NCBI GenBank assembly: GCA_050949225.1
Contig: JBMNFI010000002.1
Location: 310,001 to 374,000 of the forward strand
DNA: 64,000 nt
DNA from: JBMNFI01 sp050949225
GTDB taxonomy: Bacteria > Bacillota > Dehalobacteriia > UBA4068
Reading direction: 5' to 3'
The position numbers and the translations under genes were made by a program. Positions within the stretch are counted from its first letter, which is position 1; the number at the start of each line of letters is the position of its first letter. Positions 41,170-50,192 of this stretch are shown here, in pieces. The notes under the pieces were generated by a model. The model ran no database searches. It had not been told where the DNA came from and saw only the letters and a program-made list of their open reading frames with translations.

Positions 41170-42438
41170 ATGTCTATTTTAATTAAGGATGCAGCGATTT
41201 TAAGCATGGAAGATGAAAGGGCAATTTTTACGGCCGACTTGGCTATTATTGGCAACAAGATTGCCATGATTGCTCAAGATAAAGGGCAGCAAAACTATCA
41301 ACAGGTAATTGATGGTCGCGGTTTATTGGCTATGCCGGGATTGATTAATACTCATAGTCATGCCGGCATGAGTCTTTTTCGCGGTTACGGTGATGATTTA
41401 GAGTTGATGGTCTGGTTGTCTGAGCGGATTTGGCCTAAAGAGGCTTTATTGACTGCCGATGATATTGCCAAAGGCAGCTTGTTATCAATGGTGGAGATGA
41501 TCAAATCCGGTACCACTTGCTTTGCGGATATGTATTTTGAGATGGATGCGGTGGCTGAAGCGGTCGCCTCTGTTGGTATGAGAGCTGTTCTTTCCGAGGG
41601 GATGACCGGGCAAGAAGAAAAGCTGGAAAAGTTTCCTCACTTTTATCGCCGCTGGCAGGGAGCACATGATGGTTTAATCAGCGTTATGCTGGGCCCGCAT
41701 GCACCTTATACCTGTTCTCCTGATTATCTGCGAGAGGTGATCGCTTTGGCGAAGGAATATGCTGCTCCTATCCACATTCATTTGGCGGAGACCCGTTTTG
41801 AAGTGGCACAAATGCAAGAACTATATCAGAAGCGTCCGGTTGAGCTTATGGCAGAACTGGGATTGTTTGCGGAAAACAAGGTCTTGGCGGCGCATGGGGT
41901 GTATATTGATGAATCTGAGATGGAGCTTTTGCAGGGTCATGATGTGAGTATTGCTCATAATCCCTGCAGTAATATGAAATTGGCCAGCGGGATTGCTCCT
42001 ATTGGCAGTTTTTTGGATAAAGGAATTAATGTTAGCATTGGCACTGATAGTGCTTGCAGTAATAATAATTTAGATATGTTTGCGGAGCTGCGTACGGCAG
42101 CTCTCTTGGCAAAAGTTGCCACGGCCGATTCTACTGTCTTGCCGGCCGGAGAGGCTTTAAAGATGGCGACAGTCAATGGCGCAAAGGCACTGGGTTATCC
42201 TAATCTGGGGCAGCTTAAAGAAGGGATGCTGGCTGATCTGATCTTAATTGATTTAGACGGACCTCATTTACAGCCACCAACTGATCCGGTTTCCAACCTG
42301 GTTTATGCGGCTTCCGGCAGTGATGTTAACAGTGTGATCATTAATGGCAAACTGGTTATGAAAAAAAGAGAACTTTTGACTGTAGATGAAGAAAAAATTA
42401 AATTTGCTGCCAATCAAGTGGCAAAAAGATTATTATAG
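41170..42438 (+). CDS. mtaD: 5-methylthioadenosine / S-adenosylhomocysteine deaminase
   Basis: 422 residues of the amidohydrolase superfamily. Metal ligands are His62 and His64 in NTHSHAGM, then HIHLAET, AAHGVYID and the conserved Asp in IGTDSACSNNNLDMF. Enzymes of this group deaminate MTA or SAH to the inosine form. AAGGGGA lies before the ATG at 41170. It follows the phosphorylase by 13 bp and probably makes its substrate. Confidence 0.9.
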   Translation: MSILIKDAAILSMEDERAIFTADLAIIGNKIAMIAQDKGQQNYQQVIDGRGLLAMPGLINTHSHAGMSLFRGYGDDLELMVWLSERIWPKEALLTADDIAKGSLLSMVEMIKSGTTCFADMYFEMDAVAEAVASVGMRAVLSEGMTGQEEKLEKFPHFYRRWQGAHDGLISVMLGPHAPYTCSPDYLREVIALAKEYAAPIHIHLAETRFEVAQMQELYQKRPVELMAELGLFAENKVLAAHGVYIDESEMELLQGHDVSIAHNPCSNMKLASGIAPIGSFLDKGINVSIGTDSACSNNNLDMFAELRTAALLAKVATADSTVLPAGEALKMATVNGAKALGYPNLGQLKEGMLADLILIDLDGPHLQPPTDPVSNLVYAASGSDVNSVIINGKLVMKKRELLTVDEEKIKFAANQVAKRLL

Positions 42439-42520
42439 TAAATATCTTTTAATAGTTTTAGAAAGTATTTGGCGCTGTGTTTTTTTTAATAACGGAATTG
42501 GGAGAGCTCTAAAACGCTGA

Positions 42521-42585
42521 CAAGTAAAAATGCTTGACAAGGGGTATAGAAGTTGTGTATAATGGTCAAGTAAAAATGCTTGACA
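42521..42585. repeat. Twin 19-bp direct repeats flanking the ylxM promoter
   Basis: CAAGTAAAAATGCTTGACA occurs exactly at 42521-42539 and again at 42567-42585. Each copy contains the dyad CAAG-N8-CTTG. The first copy includes the -35 box and the second lies just after the start site. This looks like a pair of operators for an unknown regulator. Confidence 0.6.
42534..42563 (+). promoter_or_regulatory. Sigma-A promoter for ylxM-ffh
   Basis: TTGACA at 42534-42539 (inside the first repeat), an 18-bp spacer and TATAAT at 42558-42563, about 38 bases before ylxM. Confidence 0.7.
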
Positions 42586-42600
42586 GAAGAGGATTAGCTG

Positions 42601-42945
42601 ATGGATAAGAGGGCGCATATTGCAATACTGTTTGATTTTTATCGCCTTTTGCTCACAAAAAAGCAGAGAGAGACTTTGCGGCTTTTTTATGAGCAGGATC
42701 TTTCCTTATCAGAAATAGGTGAGTTAATGGCAATTAGCAGGCAAGCCGTGTATGATTTACTAAAACGTGGCGAGACTCTGTTGGAAAAATATGAGAAACA
42801 ATTACTGATGGCCGAAACCTATTGTCGACAGCAAAGGCAGATAAAAGAATTGGGCGAAGTGGCTCAAAAATTGCAGTCAGCCCCGAGTGAAGTTTTATGG
42901 CAGAATTTTTGGTATAAGTGGCAGATGATGAAAGATGGTGATTAG
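42601..42945 (+). CDS. ylxM: YlxM/p13-family helix-turn-helix protein
   Basis: 114 residues, sigma-70 region-4-like helix-turn-helix: KQRETLRLFYEQDLSLSEI and MAISRQAVYDLLKRGE. The family is co-transcribed with ffh and is thought to assist SRP assembly or act on DNA. Here the stop codon is followed at once by the ffh ATG. Confidence 0.92.
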   Translation: MDKRAHIAILFDFYRLLLTKKQRETLRLFYEQDLSLSEIGELMAISRQAVYDLLKRGETLLEKYEKQLLMAETYCRQQRQIKELGEVAQKLQSAPSEVLWQNFWYKWQMMKDGD

Positions 42946-44292
42946 ATGTCTGCTTTAGGTGATAGATTACAAGGAATCTTTAACAAGCTTAAAGGCAAGG
43001 GTAAGCTGAATGAAAAAGACGTTAAGGGAGCAATGCGAGAAATTCGTGTGGCTTTGCTGGAAGCTGACGTTAACTATAAAGTGGCGAAAGATTTTATCGC
43101 CAAAATTAAAGAAAAAGCTGTTGGTGCTGAGGTCTTAAATAGTTTGACACCAGGTCAACAGGTGGTAAAGATTGTTAATGAAGAATTAGTAGAGTTGATG
43201 GGGTCTGAGCAGGCTAAGATCTCAACATCTTCTCAGCCGCCGACGGTAATTTTGTTGGTGGGGTTGCAGGGCGCGGGTAAAACTACTACCAGCGGCAAGT
43301 TGGCTCTTTGGCTTAAAACACAGGGGAAAAAACCCCTTTTAGCAGCAGCCGATATTTATCGTCCGGCAGCCATCAAGCAGCTGGAAGTTTTGGGTGAAAA
43401 GACCGGTGTTCCCGTTTTTTCGTTGGGGGATAAAGTGAATCCGGTGGAAATTGCCCGTAAGGCTTTAGAGCAGGCTAAAGCGCATGGCAATGACTATCTT
43501 TTGATTGATACCGCCGGTCGTCTGCACATTAATGAAGAATTGATGCAAGAGCTGGCGGGGATTAAAGAGGCAACCATGCCTACGGAAATTCTTTTGGTTG
43601 TTGATGCCATGGCCGGCCAGGATGCAGTTAATGTAGCGGCGACCTTTAATGAACAATTGGAGATTAGCGGGGTTATCCTCACTAAGCTGGATGGTGATGC
43701 CAGAGGTGGGGCGGCGCTTTCGGTGAAGGCGGTTACAGGCAAGCCCATCAAATTTATCGGTACAGGTGAAAAACTGGAATCTTTGGAGCCCTTTTATCCC
43801 GACCGCATGGCCTCACGTATCCTAGGTATGGGTGATGTTTTAACTTTGATTGAAAAGGCACAGTCCGTTGTTGATGAAGAAAAGATGCAGCAAATGGAAG
43901 AAAAGCTGCGCAAGGCACAATTTACTTTTGATGATTATTTGGAACAAATGGAAAGCATGCGTAAAATGGGTGGTATGGAAGAAATTATGGGTATGATCCC
44001 CGGTATGAATAAACAGCTGAAAAATGTGCAGCTGGATGATAAACAATTTGATGTAGTTGCTTCGATTATTCATTCCATGACTCCAAAAGAAAGAGCCAAC
44101 CCCAGTTTGATTTCCGGTTCACGCAAGCAACGCATTGCTAAAGGTTGTGGACGGCAGGTGCAGGATGTTAACAGGCTTCTGACTCAGCATAAACAAATGC
44201 AACAGATGATGAAGCGCATGAACAGTACCGGTATGGTGAGCAAAAAAGGCAAAAAGGGTAAAAAAGGCATGATGCCGTTTCCTTTTATGTAA
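42946..44292 (+). CDS. ffh: Signal recognition particle protein Ffh
   Basis: 448 residues. N domain, GTPase domain with [15 protein letters not shown] (106-120), [13 protein letters not shown] and [10 protein letters not shown], and a methionine-rich M domain that binds 4.5S RNA and signal sequences, ending in a Lys/Gly-rich tail. It pairs with FtsY encoded 2.6 kb upstream. Confidence 0.97.
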   Translation: MSALGDRLQGIFNKLKGKGKLNEKDVKGAMREIRVALLEADVNYKVAKDFIAKIKEKAVGAEVLNSLTPGQQVVKIVNEELVELMGSEQAKISTSSQPPTVILLVGLQGAGKTTTSGKLALWLKTQGKKPLLAAADIYRPAAIKQLEVLGEKTGVPVFSLGDKVNPVEIARKALEQAKAHGNDYLLIDTAGRLHINEELMQELAGIKEATMPTEILLVVDAMAGQDAVNVAATFNEQLEISGVILTKLDGDARGGAALSVKAVTGKPIKFIGTGEKLESLEPFYPDRMASRILGMGDVLTLIEKAQSVVDEEKMQQMEEKLRKAQFTFDDYLEQMESMRKMGGMEEIMGMIPGMNKQLKNVQLDDKQFDVVASIIHSMTPKERANPSLISGSRKQRIAKGCGRQVQDVNRLLTQHKQMQQMMKRMNSTGMVSKKGKKGKKGMMPFPFM

Positions 44293-44336
44293 TATAAAGA
44301 CTAATTGAAATAAAAACTTGTTAAGGAGGTGAAAGA

Positions 44337-44606
44337 ATGGTTACAAAAATCAGATTAAAAAGAATGGGTGCCAAAAGGGCTCCTTTTTATCGTTTAGTAG
44401 TGGCTGATTCCCGTTATCCCCGTGATGGGAGATTCATCGAAGAAATCGGTTATTATGATCCGACTAAAGATCCTGTGGTGATTAAAATTGACGAGGAAAA
44501 AGCCATGAAATGGCTTGCTACAGGTGCACAGCCTTCTGATACTGTGAGAAATCTAATGAAAAAAAGTGGTGTTTGGGCTAAAAGGACTGAAGAATTGACT
44601 AAATAA
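44337..44606 (+). CDS. rpsP: 30S ribosomal protein S16
   Basis: 89 residues: [19 protein letters not shown], a family hallmark, then [29 protein letters not shown] precedes the ATG. It starts the rpsP-khpA-rimM-trmD-rplS block. Confidence 0.97.
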   Translation: MVTKIRLKRMGAKRAPFYRLVVADSRYPRDGRFIEEIGYYDPTKDPVVIKIDEEKAMKWLATGAQPSDTVRNLMKKSGVWAKRTEELTK

Positions 44607-44641
44607 AGCAATTTTTTAGTCGTTGCAAAGAGGTGTTAAAA

Positions 44642-44869
44642 ATGAAAGAGCTCATAGTTCATATTGCCAAATCTTTGGTTGAGGATCCTTCTGCTGTAGT
44701 TGTCCAAGAAGAGGAAAGGGATGACTTGATCGTGCTTGCTTTGAATGTGGCCTCTGATGACATGGGTAAAGTTATTGGTAAACAGGGACGCATTGCCAAG
44801 GCGATTCGTGTGGTTTTAAAAGCCGCCGCCGGCAGAGATGGCAAAAAATACGTTTTAGAAATTGATTAA
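44642..44869 (+). CDS. khpA: KH-domain RNA-binding protein KhpA
   Basis: 75 residues from the ATG at 44642, with GAGGTG upstream. A single KH domain with the GxxG loop GKQGRIAKAIRVVLKAAA. In other Firmicutes KhpA pairs with KhpB in RNA binding and cell-size control. A G/C-rich imperfect hairpin (44881-44898) followed by TTTTAT lies in the gap before rimM and could attenuate. Confidence 0.94.
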   Translation: MKELIVHIAKSLVEDPSAVVVQEEERDDLIVLALNVASDDMGKVIGKQGRIAKAIRVVLKAAAGRDGKKYVLEID

Positions 44870-44922
44870 GGTGAGGGGGCGGGCCGAGGGTTCGTCCCTT
44901 TTATATCAGGAGTACTTTATAG

Positions 44923-45438
44923 ATGATAGAAATGACGGAAAAATATAATATCACGGTAGGAAAGATTGTTGCAGTTTTTGGTGTTAAGGGTCAACTTAAG
45001 GTGGAATGCCTTAGCGATTTTCCCGAAAGATTTTCACCAGGTAATAGTTTTTTTGTGGAAAAAACCGCTCAGGTTTTGACACTTGAATCTACTCATTGGC
45101 ATGGGAAGCGGCTGCTTTTGAAGTTTTTATCGATTGATGACAGGACTGCCGCCGAAACACTATGCCCTTCCTTACTTAAGATACAAGAGGATCAGTTAAT
45201 GCCACTGCCTAAAGGGCATTATTATCATTTTCAGATAGTGGGACTTACTGTTTACGAAGGGGAAAATAAATTGGGTGTGGTTACGGAAGTGAGAGATCAC
45301 CTTGCCCATGATATATATATTATTAAAAAAGAGTCAGGCAAAGAGTTGTTGCTACCTGCCTTAAAGTCAATTGTCAAAGATATATCTTTGGCTGATGGGG
45401 TGATGAAAGTAAAGCTGCCATCCGGCTTAGATGATTAA
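44923..45438 (+). CDS. rimM: 16S rRNA processing protein RimM
   Basis: 171 residues. N-terminal beta-barrel with VGKIVAVFGVKGQLKVECLSD, C-terminal PRC barrel with DIYIIKKESGKELLLPALKSI. It helps 30S maturation. AGGAG lies 10 bases before the ATG. ylqD, found here in B. subtilis, is absent. Confidence 0.94.
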   Translation: MIEMTEKYNITVGKIVAVFGVKGQLKVECLSDFPERFSPGNSFFVEKTAQVLTLESTHWHGKRLLLKFLSIDDRTAAETLCPSLLKIQEDQLMPLPKGHYYHFQIVGLTVYEGENKLGVVTEVRDHLAHDIYIIKKESGKELLLPALKSIVKDISLADGVMKVKLPSGLDD

Positions 45439-45453
45439 GATGAGGGTATGATT

Positions 45454-46758
45454 ATGCTGATTGATATTTTGACACTTTTTCCGGAGATGTTTGTTCCGCT
45501 CGAGCATAGCATTATTAAAAGAGCCGTTGAAAGGGATCTGCTGCAAATAAATTTGACTAATATACGCGACTATACTACGGATAAGCACCATATTACCGAT
45601 GATCGTCTGTATGGGGGAGGTGCCGGCATGGTGATGAAACCAGAGCCTATTTTTGCGGCGGTGGAGGCCGTGAAAAAAAATGCGGCTCGCGTGATTGTGA
45701 CCAGCCCGCAAGGACAACCTTTTAACCAGCAGTTGGCACAGGAATTGGCGCAGGAAGAACAGCTGATTTTTATTTGCGGTCATTATGAGGGAATTGATGA
45801 AAGGGTTATTGAGCATTTGGCTACGGATGTTATTTCTCTGGGTGATTTTGTGTTGACCGGGGGAGAGATTCCTGCTTTGGCTATGGTAGATGCGATAAGT
45901 CGCTTAATTCCCGGGGTTTTAGGGCATGAAATGGCGGCACAGGAAGAGAGCTTTAGCGAGGGATTATTAGAATATCCGCAGTATACCAGGCCAGCTGCGT
46001 TTAGAGAATGGACCGTGCCGGAGGTTTTGCAGAGTGGACATCATGCTGAAATAGCTAAATGGCGACGGCAAAAATCCCTGGAAAGAACTTTAAAATATCG
46101 ACCTGATTTATTAAAGGGGGCGGCACTTACTCCTGCTGATACAGCACATTTAAAGGAAATAAAACAGGGGATGGAGCGACCATTCAGGGTTTTTGTGGCT
46201 TTAATACATTATCCTGTTTATAATAAAAAAAGACAGGTCATTAATACGTGTTTGACTAATCTTGATTTGCATGATATTGCACGTGTTTGCATGACTTATG
46301 AAATAATGCAATATTACTTGGTGCAACCTCTTAAAAAGCAGCAGCAGTTATTTGGTGAGCTTTTGAAATATTGGCAAGAGGGCTTTGGTGCTCATTACAA
46401 TCCTGATCGCCGGGAAGCGTTATCCAAGGTACAGTTTAAGGATAGTTTGCAATTTGTTATTGAGGAGATTAAGTCTAATTATCCGGGAGATCTTTATTTG
46501 CTTGCCACCAGTGCTACGGGTGTTCATGTAGAAGGAAAGACTCAATCATATGCAGCTATGCGTTTGCAAATGGAGCAACGCGGGGGTAATTATTTATTGC
46601 TTTTTGGTACCGGTTGGGGCTTGGCAGATGAGATAATGGAGGCAGCCGATTTTTATTTACAACCTATTTATGGTAATGGCGGCTATAATCATCTTTCAGT
46701 ACGTAGCGCCGCAAGTATTATAATTGACCGTTTATTGGCTGAAGAAAATTTGCGATAA
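45454..46758 (+). CDS. trmD: TrmD tRNA (m1G37) methyltransferase fused to a second SPOUT methyltransferase domain
   Basis: 434 residues, against about 240-250 for normal TrmD. Residues 1-239 are TrmD: DILTLFPEMF, RLYGGGAGMVMKPEP, FICGHYEGIDERV, the knot GGEIPALAMVDAI and RPDLLKGAALTPAD. From about Met240 a second domain begins (RPFRVFVALIHYPVYNKK), with LLFGTGWGLADEI and YGNGGYNHLSVRSAAS, matching the Methyltrn_RNA_4 SPOUT family (like Thermotoga TM1570). No stop or start with a ribosome-binding site lies at the junction. GAGGG sits eight bases before the ATG at 45454; an ATG six bases earlier is too close. The second domain's target is unknown. Confidence 0.92.
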   Translation: MLIDILTLFPEMFVPLEHSIIKRAVERDLLQINLTNIRDYTTDKHHITDDRLYGGGAGMVMKPEPIFAAVEAVKKNAARVIVTSPQGQPFNQQLAQELAQEEQLIFICGHYEGIDERVIEHLATDVISLGDFVLTGGEIPALAMVDAISRLIPGVLGHEMAAQEESFSEGLLEYPQYTRPAAFREWTVPEVLQSGHHAEIAKWRRQKSLERTLKYRPDLLKGAALTPADTAHLKEIKQGMERPFRVFVALIHYPVYNKKRQVINTCLTNLDLHDIARVCMTYEIMQYYLVQPLKKQQQLFGELLKYWQEGFGAHYNPDRREALSKVQFKDSLQFVIEEIKSNYPGDLYLLATSATGVHVEGKTQSYAAMRLQMEQRGGNYLLLFGTGWGLADEIMEAADFYLQPIYGNGGYNHLSVRSAASIIIDRLLAEENLR

Positions 46759-46772
46759 GTAGAGAAAATTGC

Positions 46773-46801
46773 TTGCAGAGGATTTATAGTTATGATATAA
46801 T
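46773..46801 (+). promoter_or_regulatory. Sigma-A promoter for rplS
   Basis: TTGCAG at 46773-46778, a 17-bp spacer and TATAAT at 46796-46801, giving a leader of about 85 nt. Confidence 0.6.
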
Positions 46802-46823
46802 ATGTTGTATGTTTTTATATAGA

Positions 46824-46866
46824 GGCTGGTCCGCTGCTACAGATCAAGTTATGGGCATGAACAGCC
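46824..46866 (+). promoter_or_regulatory. Candidate L19 leader (autoregulatory RNA)
   Basis: GGCTG at 46824-46828 can pair with CAGCC at 46862-46866, just before the rplS ribosome-binding site. Firmicute rplS genes often carry an L19-leader that lets the protein control its own mRNA. The match here is from position and a short stem only. Confidence 0.4.
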
Positions 46867-46893
46867 AATGAAAAAGGAGGATTTATTAAAATT

Positions 46894-47238
46894 ATGAATA
46901 TTATTCAAACCCTGGAACAGGAGTTAGTTAAAAAGGATATTCCTGATTTTCGCGCCGGGGACACTGTGAAAGTCCATGTTAAGATTGTCGAGGGTGTCAG
47001 AGAGCGTATTCAGATTTTCGAAGGGGTCGTTATCAAAAGAAAAGGCGGCGGTATTAACGAGACTTTTACGGTTCGTCGTTTATCTTATGGTGTCGGTGTG
47101 GAGAGAATTTTCCCGCTTCATTCACCACAAATCGAAAAAATTGAAATTAAGCAACAAGGTAAGGTTGCTCGTGCTAAGCTTTATTATCTGCGCAAGTTAA
47201 CCGGTAAGGCAGCCAGAATCAAAGAAATTCGCCGTTAG
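46894..47238 (+). CDS. rplS: 50S ribosomal protein L19
   Basis: 114 residues: [39 protein letters not shown] and [25 protein letters not shown] lies before the ATG. It closes the block and is followed by a terminator. Confidence 0.97.
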   Translation: MNIIQTLEQELVKKDIPDFRAGDTVKVHVKIVEGVRERIQIFEGVVIKRKGGGINETFTVRRLSYGVGVERIFPLHSPQIEKIEIKQQGKVARAKLYYLRKLTGKAARIKEIRR

Positions 47239-47245
47239 CAAATGC

Positions 47246-47279
47246 AAAAGGAGAGCAAAAACTCTCCTTTTTATTTTTG
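47246..47279 (+). terminator. Terminator after rplS
   Basis: The stem AAAAGGAGAG / CTCTCCTTTT has a 6-nt loop and a T-rich tail. Confidence 0.9.
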
Positions 47280-47347
47280 TTGTCCAATGCTTGTTGTTTA
47301 TGTTAAAATTAAATAAAGAAAATAAAAGTATGAGTGAGGCGATTACT

Positions 47348-47905
47348 GTGATTTCATCCAATGATTTTAAAACCGGTGTTTCCATAGAAATTGATGGCGA
47401 CGCCTATCAGGTTGTCGAATTTCAGCATGTTAAACCAGGTAAAGGAGCGGCTTTTGTTCGTTCCAAACTAAAAAATGCCCGTACCGGTGCGGTGATTGAG
47501 AGAACTTTTCAGGCTGGGGAAAAAATACCCAAAGCTCATTTAGATAGAAGAGAAATGCAATATCTTTACCATGATGGCGAATCCTATGTTGTAATGGATA
47601 TGGAAACTTATGACCAAATTAATTTGAGTGAAGAGCAAATCGGTGATGGCAAAAACTATCTGAAGGAAAACATGATTTTAATGGTTTTATTTTTTAAGGA
47701 TAAAATTATTGGAGTTGATATGCCCGGACAAGTAGAATTAGAGGTTGTTGAAACGGAGCCTGGGATAAAAGGTGATACGGCCTCCGGCGGCAATAAGCCT
47801 GCTACACTTGAGACAGGATACGTTTTACGAGTGCCCTTTTTTATTAATGTGGGAGATGTTTTGCGGATCAATACTAAAACTGGTGAATACCTCGAAAGAG
47901 CATAA
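47348..47905 (+). CDS. efp: Translation elongation factor P
   Basis: 185 residues from a GTG start with GAGG eight bases before it; the frame extends upstream without support. It relieves ribosome stalling at proline stretches. The KOW domain carries Lys32 in the VKPGKGAAF loop, the site modified in other bacteria. The OB domains end in [28 protein letters not shown] signature. No modification genes such as epmA or ymfI are nearby. Confidence 0.95.
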   Translation: MISSNDFKTGVSIEIDGDAYQVVEFQHVKPGKGAAFVRSKLKNARTGAVIERTFQAGEKIPKAHLDRREMQYLYHDGESYVVMDMETYDQINLSEEQIGDGKNYLKENMILMVLFFKDKIIGVDMPGQVELEVVETEPGIKGDTASGGNKPATLETGYVLRVPFFINVGDVLRINTKTGEYLERA

Positions 47906-47996
47906 ATACCTTTGAGTTTGTGCATAATAATGATGTTTTATTCTACCTATTATAAATATATATAAATCTATATAAGTAAAAAGGAGGATGCCAATT

Positions 47997-48428
47997 ATGA
48001 AAGAATTACAGCAGAAAATATCCTATTTACAAGGGTTGGCCGAGGGATTGGATTTAGAAAAATCTTCTGAAGGTAAAGTAATTGCCGGTATTTTAGATGT
48101 TTTAGATGATTTGGCGGATTATGTTGCTTACTTGAAGGATGATCAAGATGATTTAGCCGATTATGTAAAAGGTATGGATAGTGATTTATCCGATCTGGAA
48201 GATGATTTTTATCTCGAAGATGATGATCTTTTAGAAGATGACCTTGTTGACGTAACTTGCCCTGAATGTGGTGAAGATGTTTTATTTGATGAGGACATTA
48301 TCTATACTGATGATTTAGTGGAGGTTGTTTGTCCGGCATGCGGTGCAGTGGTCTTTGTTAATGATGAGCAGGATGACGAATTGCTTTGCGATGCTACATC
48401 TGAGGATGAGGCTGATGATTCCGAATAA
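47997..48428 (+). CDS. Acidic zinc-ribbon protein, CD1247 N-terminal-domain type
   Basis: 143 residues from the ATG at 47997; AGGAGG lies nine bases upstream, whereas an ATG at 47988 touches it. The first half is helical (KELQQKISYLQGLAEGLDL), then a very acidic linker, then two CPxCG pairs forming a zinc ribbon (CPECGEDV, CPACGAVV). Proteins of this kind lie between efp and spoIIIAA in many spore-forming Clostridia. Sometimes misnamed AraC regulators; function unknown. Confidence 0.8.
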   Translation: MKELQQKISYLQGLAEGLDLEKSSEGKVIAGILDVLDDLADYVAYLKDDQDDLADYVKGMDSDLSDLEDDFYLEDDDLLEDDLVDVTCPECGEDVLFDEDIIYTDDLVEVVCPACGAVVFVNDEQDDELLCDATSEDEADDSE

Positions 48429-48467
48429 AAAGACAAGAAGCGCAGGAATAAAATTAATGGTTTAGTT

Positions 48468-48500
48468 AAAAGAACCGAAACTTAAGTTTCGGTTCTTTTT
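48468..48500 (+). terminator. Terminator after the zinc-ribbon gene
   Basis: A perfect 16-bp stem AAAAGAACCGAAACTT with its direct complement and a T-run, just after the stop codon. Confidence 0.92.
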
Positions 48501-48571
48501 TGTTTAGAAGCTGTTTTTTATTATAAAAGCTTGACTCATTATGCAGTAAAATAAAGAAGTTTTCTCAAAAA

Positions 48572-48601
48572 CCTCGCCTTTAAAGGCGAGGCTAATTTTT
48601 T
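48572..48601 (+). terminator. Second hairpin upstream of spoIIIAA
   Basis: CCTCGCCTTTAAAGGCGAGG at 48572-48591 is a perfect palindrome followed by a T-run at 48595-48600. It may back up the preceding terminator or attenuate read-through. A CATATAAT at 48661-48668 resembles the sigma-E -10, but I see no good -35. Confidence 0.55.
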
Positions 48602-48703
48602 GGGTACCAGATGAGTAGTTTTTATTAATTATTCGTCTGTTCTAATACTCGTCCGCACTTCATATAATTTCTCAGATAGATAAAAAGGGAGGGGGAGGAG
48701 GAT

Positions 48704-49732
48704 GTGGCTTATGCAGGGGTTGATTTGCAGGGGGTTTTTTCTTACTTACCGCTTAAAGTGCGGCAAAAACTAGAAGGGCTGCCGCCTCAGAGGCTCTCGG
48801 ACTTAGAAGAGATTCGTTTGCGAGTGGGGCAGCCGGTTGCTTTGCGCTTTCAACAAACGGAGTGTTTTTTGGCAGCTGATAATAGCTGTGTTAGTGATCC
48901 GCAAGCGGGGGAGATCCTGTCAGCCCAAGAGATGCAGCAAGCCGTGCTGCTTTTATCTAACAGTTCTTTTTATGCTATCACAGAGGAATTACAGCGAGGA
49001 TACCTGACATTACCCGGTGGACATCGTGTAGGGTTATGTGGCAGGGCAGTCTTGGCTGATGGTTTTCTGAAAGCACAGACGGATATTTCCGGTATTAATG
49101 TGCGAATAGCACGTGCTTTATTGGGGGTCGCAGATAGCATTTATCCTTTGCTGCGTAATCCCCATTTAGATGGTAGACCCTATAATACTTTGTTAGTAAG
49201 TCCGCCACGAGCCGGTAAAACCACTATTTTGCGTGACTTGGCAAGGCGTTTTTCTCAACAGGGATATAATGTCAGCATTGTGGATGAACGTTCAGAGATT
49301 GCAGCTATGTGGCAGGGGGAGGCTCAGTTTTCGATTGGCCCACGCAGTGATGTTATGGATGCTTGCCCCAAAGCCGAGGGCATGATGTTGATGATTCGTT
49401 CTATGTCTCCGGATATTATTATTTGTGATGAAATTGGGCGACAAGAGGATGCCTATGCGATTCGAGAAGCCATTAATGCCGGCGTCAGTATTATTGCCAG
49501 TGCCCATGGCTGTAATGAGTCGGATCTTTGGCGGCGGCCTGTTTTAAAGCAGATTTTAGAGGAAAAATCTTTTGAGCGAATCGTGTTTTTGTCACGGCGA
49601 CAGGGGCCCGGTACTGTAGAATATATTTTGCAAGCGGATGAAGAGAAAGAAGAGGAGAGTAATGCTAAAAATTATAGGTGCGGTTATGATCATTTTTGTA
49701 TCAGTGAGCATCGGGCGCTTGCTAGCCGCTGA
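48704..49732 (+). CDS. spoIIIAA: Stage III sporulation protein AA (ATPase)
   Basis: 342 residues from a GTG behind GGGAGGAGGA. A secretion-type ATPase that powers the SpoIIIA-SpoIIQ channel between mother cell and forespore. Walker A SPPRAGKTTI at about 166, later DIIICDEIGRQEDAYAI as Walker B. The last 24 codons run out of frame over the start of spoIIIAB, giving a 71-bp overlap, longer than the few bases usually seen. The C-terminal stretch (NAKNYRCGYDHFC) looks unlike family ends. Confidence 0.92.
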   Translation: MAYAGVDLQGVFSYLPLKVRQKLEGLPPQRLSDLEEIRLRVGQPVALRFQQTECFLAADNSCVSDPQAGEILSAQEMQQAVLLLSNSSFYAITEELQRGYLTLPGGHRVGLCGRAVLADGFLKAQTDISGINVRIARALLGVADSIYPLLRNPHLDGRPYNTLLVSPPRAGKTTILRDLARRFSQQGYNVSIVDERSEIAAMWQGEAQFSIGPRSDVMDACPKAEGMMLMIRSMSPDIIICDEIGRQEDAYAIREAINAGVSIIASAHGCNESDLWRRPVLKQILEEKSFERIVFLSRRQGPGTVEYILQADEEKEEESNAKNYRCGYDHFCISEHRALASR

Positions 49733-50177
49733 ACTGGATAAACGCTGTTACTTACTACATGATTTGCAGCAAGGTCTTTTAGCTTTGGAAAGGGAGATCA
49801 GCTATACTAAGACACCGCTGCCGCAGGCTTTAAAAACGGCGGCTGAGGCAGGTGGAAGATCAGCAGTGGTTTTTCATTATACTGTCGATCTACTGAACCG
49901 GCGACAAGGAATAAGTGCCCAAAGAGCCTGGGAATTGGCTTTAGAAAAAGCTAGTCATGAATTGCCTTTAAAGGCGGAGGACTTGTTTATTTTAAACTCA
50001 TTTGGCAGAGGTTTGGGGCTTTCTAATGCAGAGGATCAGGTAAAAAGGCTTGAATTAAGCAGGCAGCGCTTGTTTCAGGCCGAGGAGCTGGCAAAGGATC
50101 AGGCTAGACGTTTGGGTAAAGTATGGAAAAACCTGGGCTGGGCTGCCGGTATTGCTATTGCCATTATATCATTTTAG
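49662..50177 (+). CDS. spoIIIAB: Stage III sporulation protein AB
   Basis: 171 residues from the ATG at 49662 (GAGGAG upstream). An N-terminal membrane segment (LKIIGAVMIIFVSVSIGRLLA), a helical domain with LQQGLLALEREISYTKTPL typical of GspF-like SpoIIIAB, and a C-terminal membrane segment. It starts inside spoIIIAA. Confidence 0.93.
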   Translation: MLKIIGAVMIIFVSVSIGRLLAAELDKRCYLLHDLQQGLLALEREISYTKTPLPQALKTAAEAGGRSAVVFHYTVDLLNRRQGISAQRAWELALEKASHELPLKAEDLFILNSFGRGLGLSNAEDQVKRLELSRQRLFQAEELAKDQARRLGKVWKNLGWAAGIAIAIISF

Positions 50178-50192
50178 AGGAGGGGAGATATT

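Noticed and set aside
42521..42585. Twin repeats as the start of a CRISPR array
   Set aside because: Only two copies, 19 bp long, overlapping a promoter; no cas genes nearby.
47291..47347. Longer efp start at 47291
   Set aside because: No ribosome-binding site, and EF-P homologues begin at the ISSNDFKTG segment that follows the GTG at 47348.
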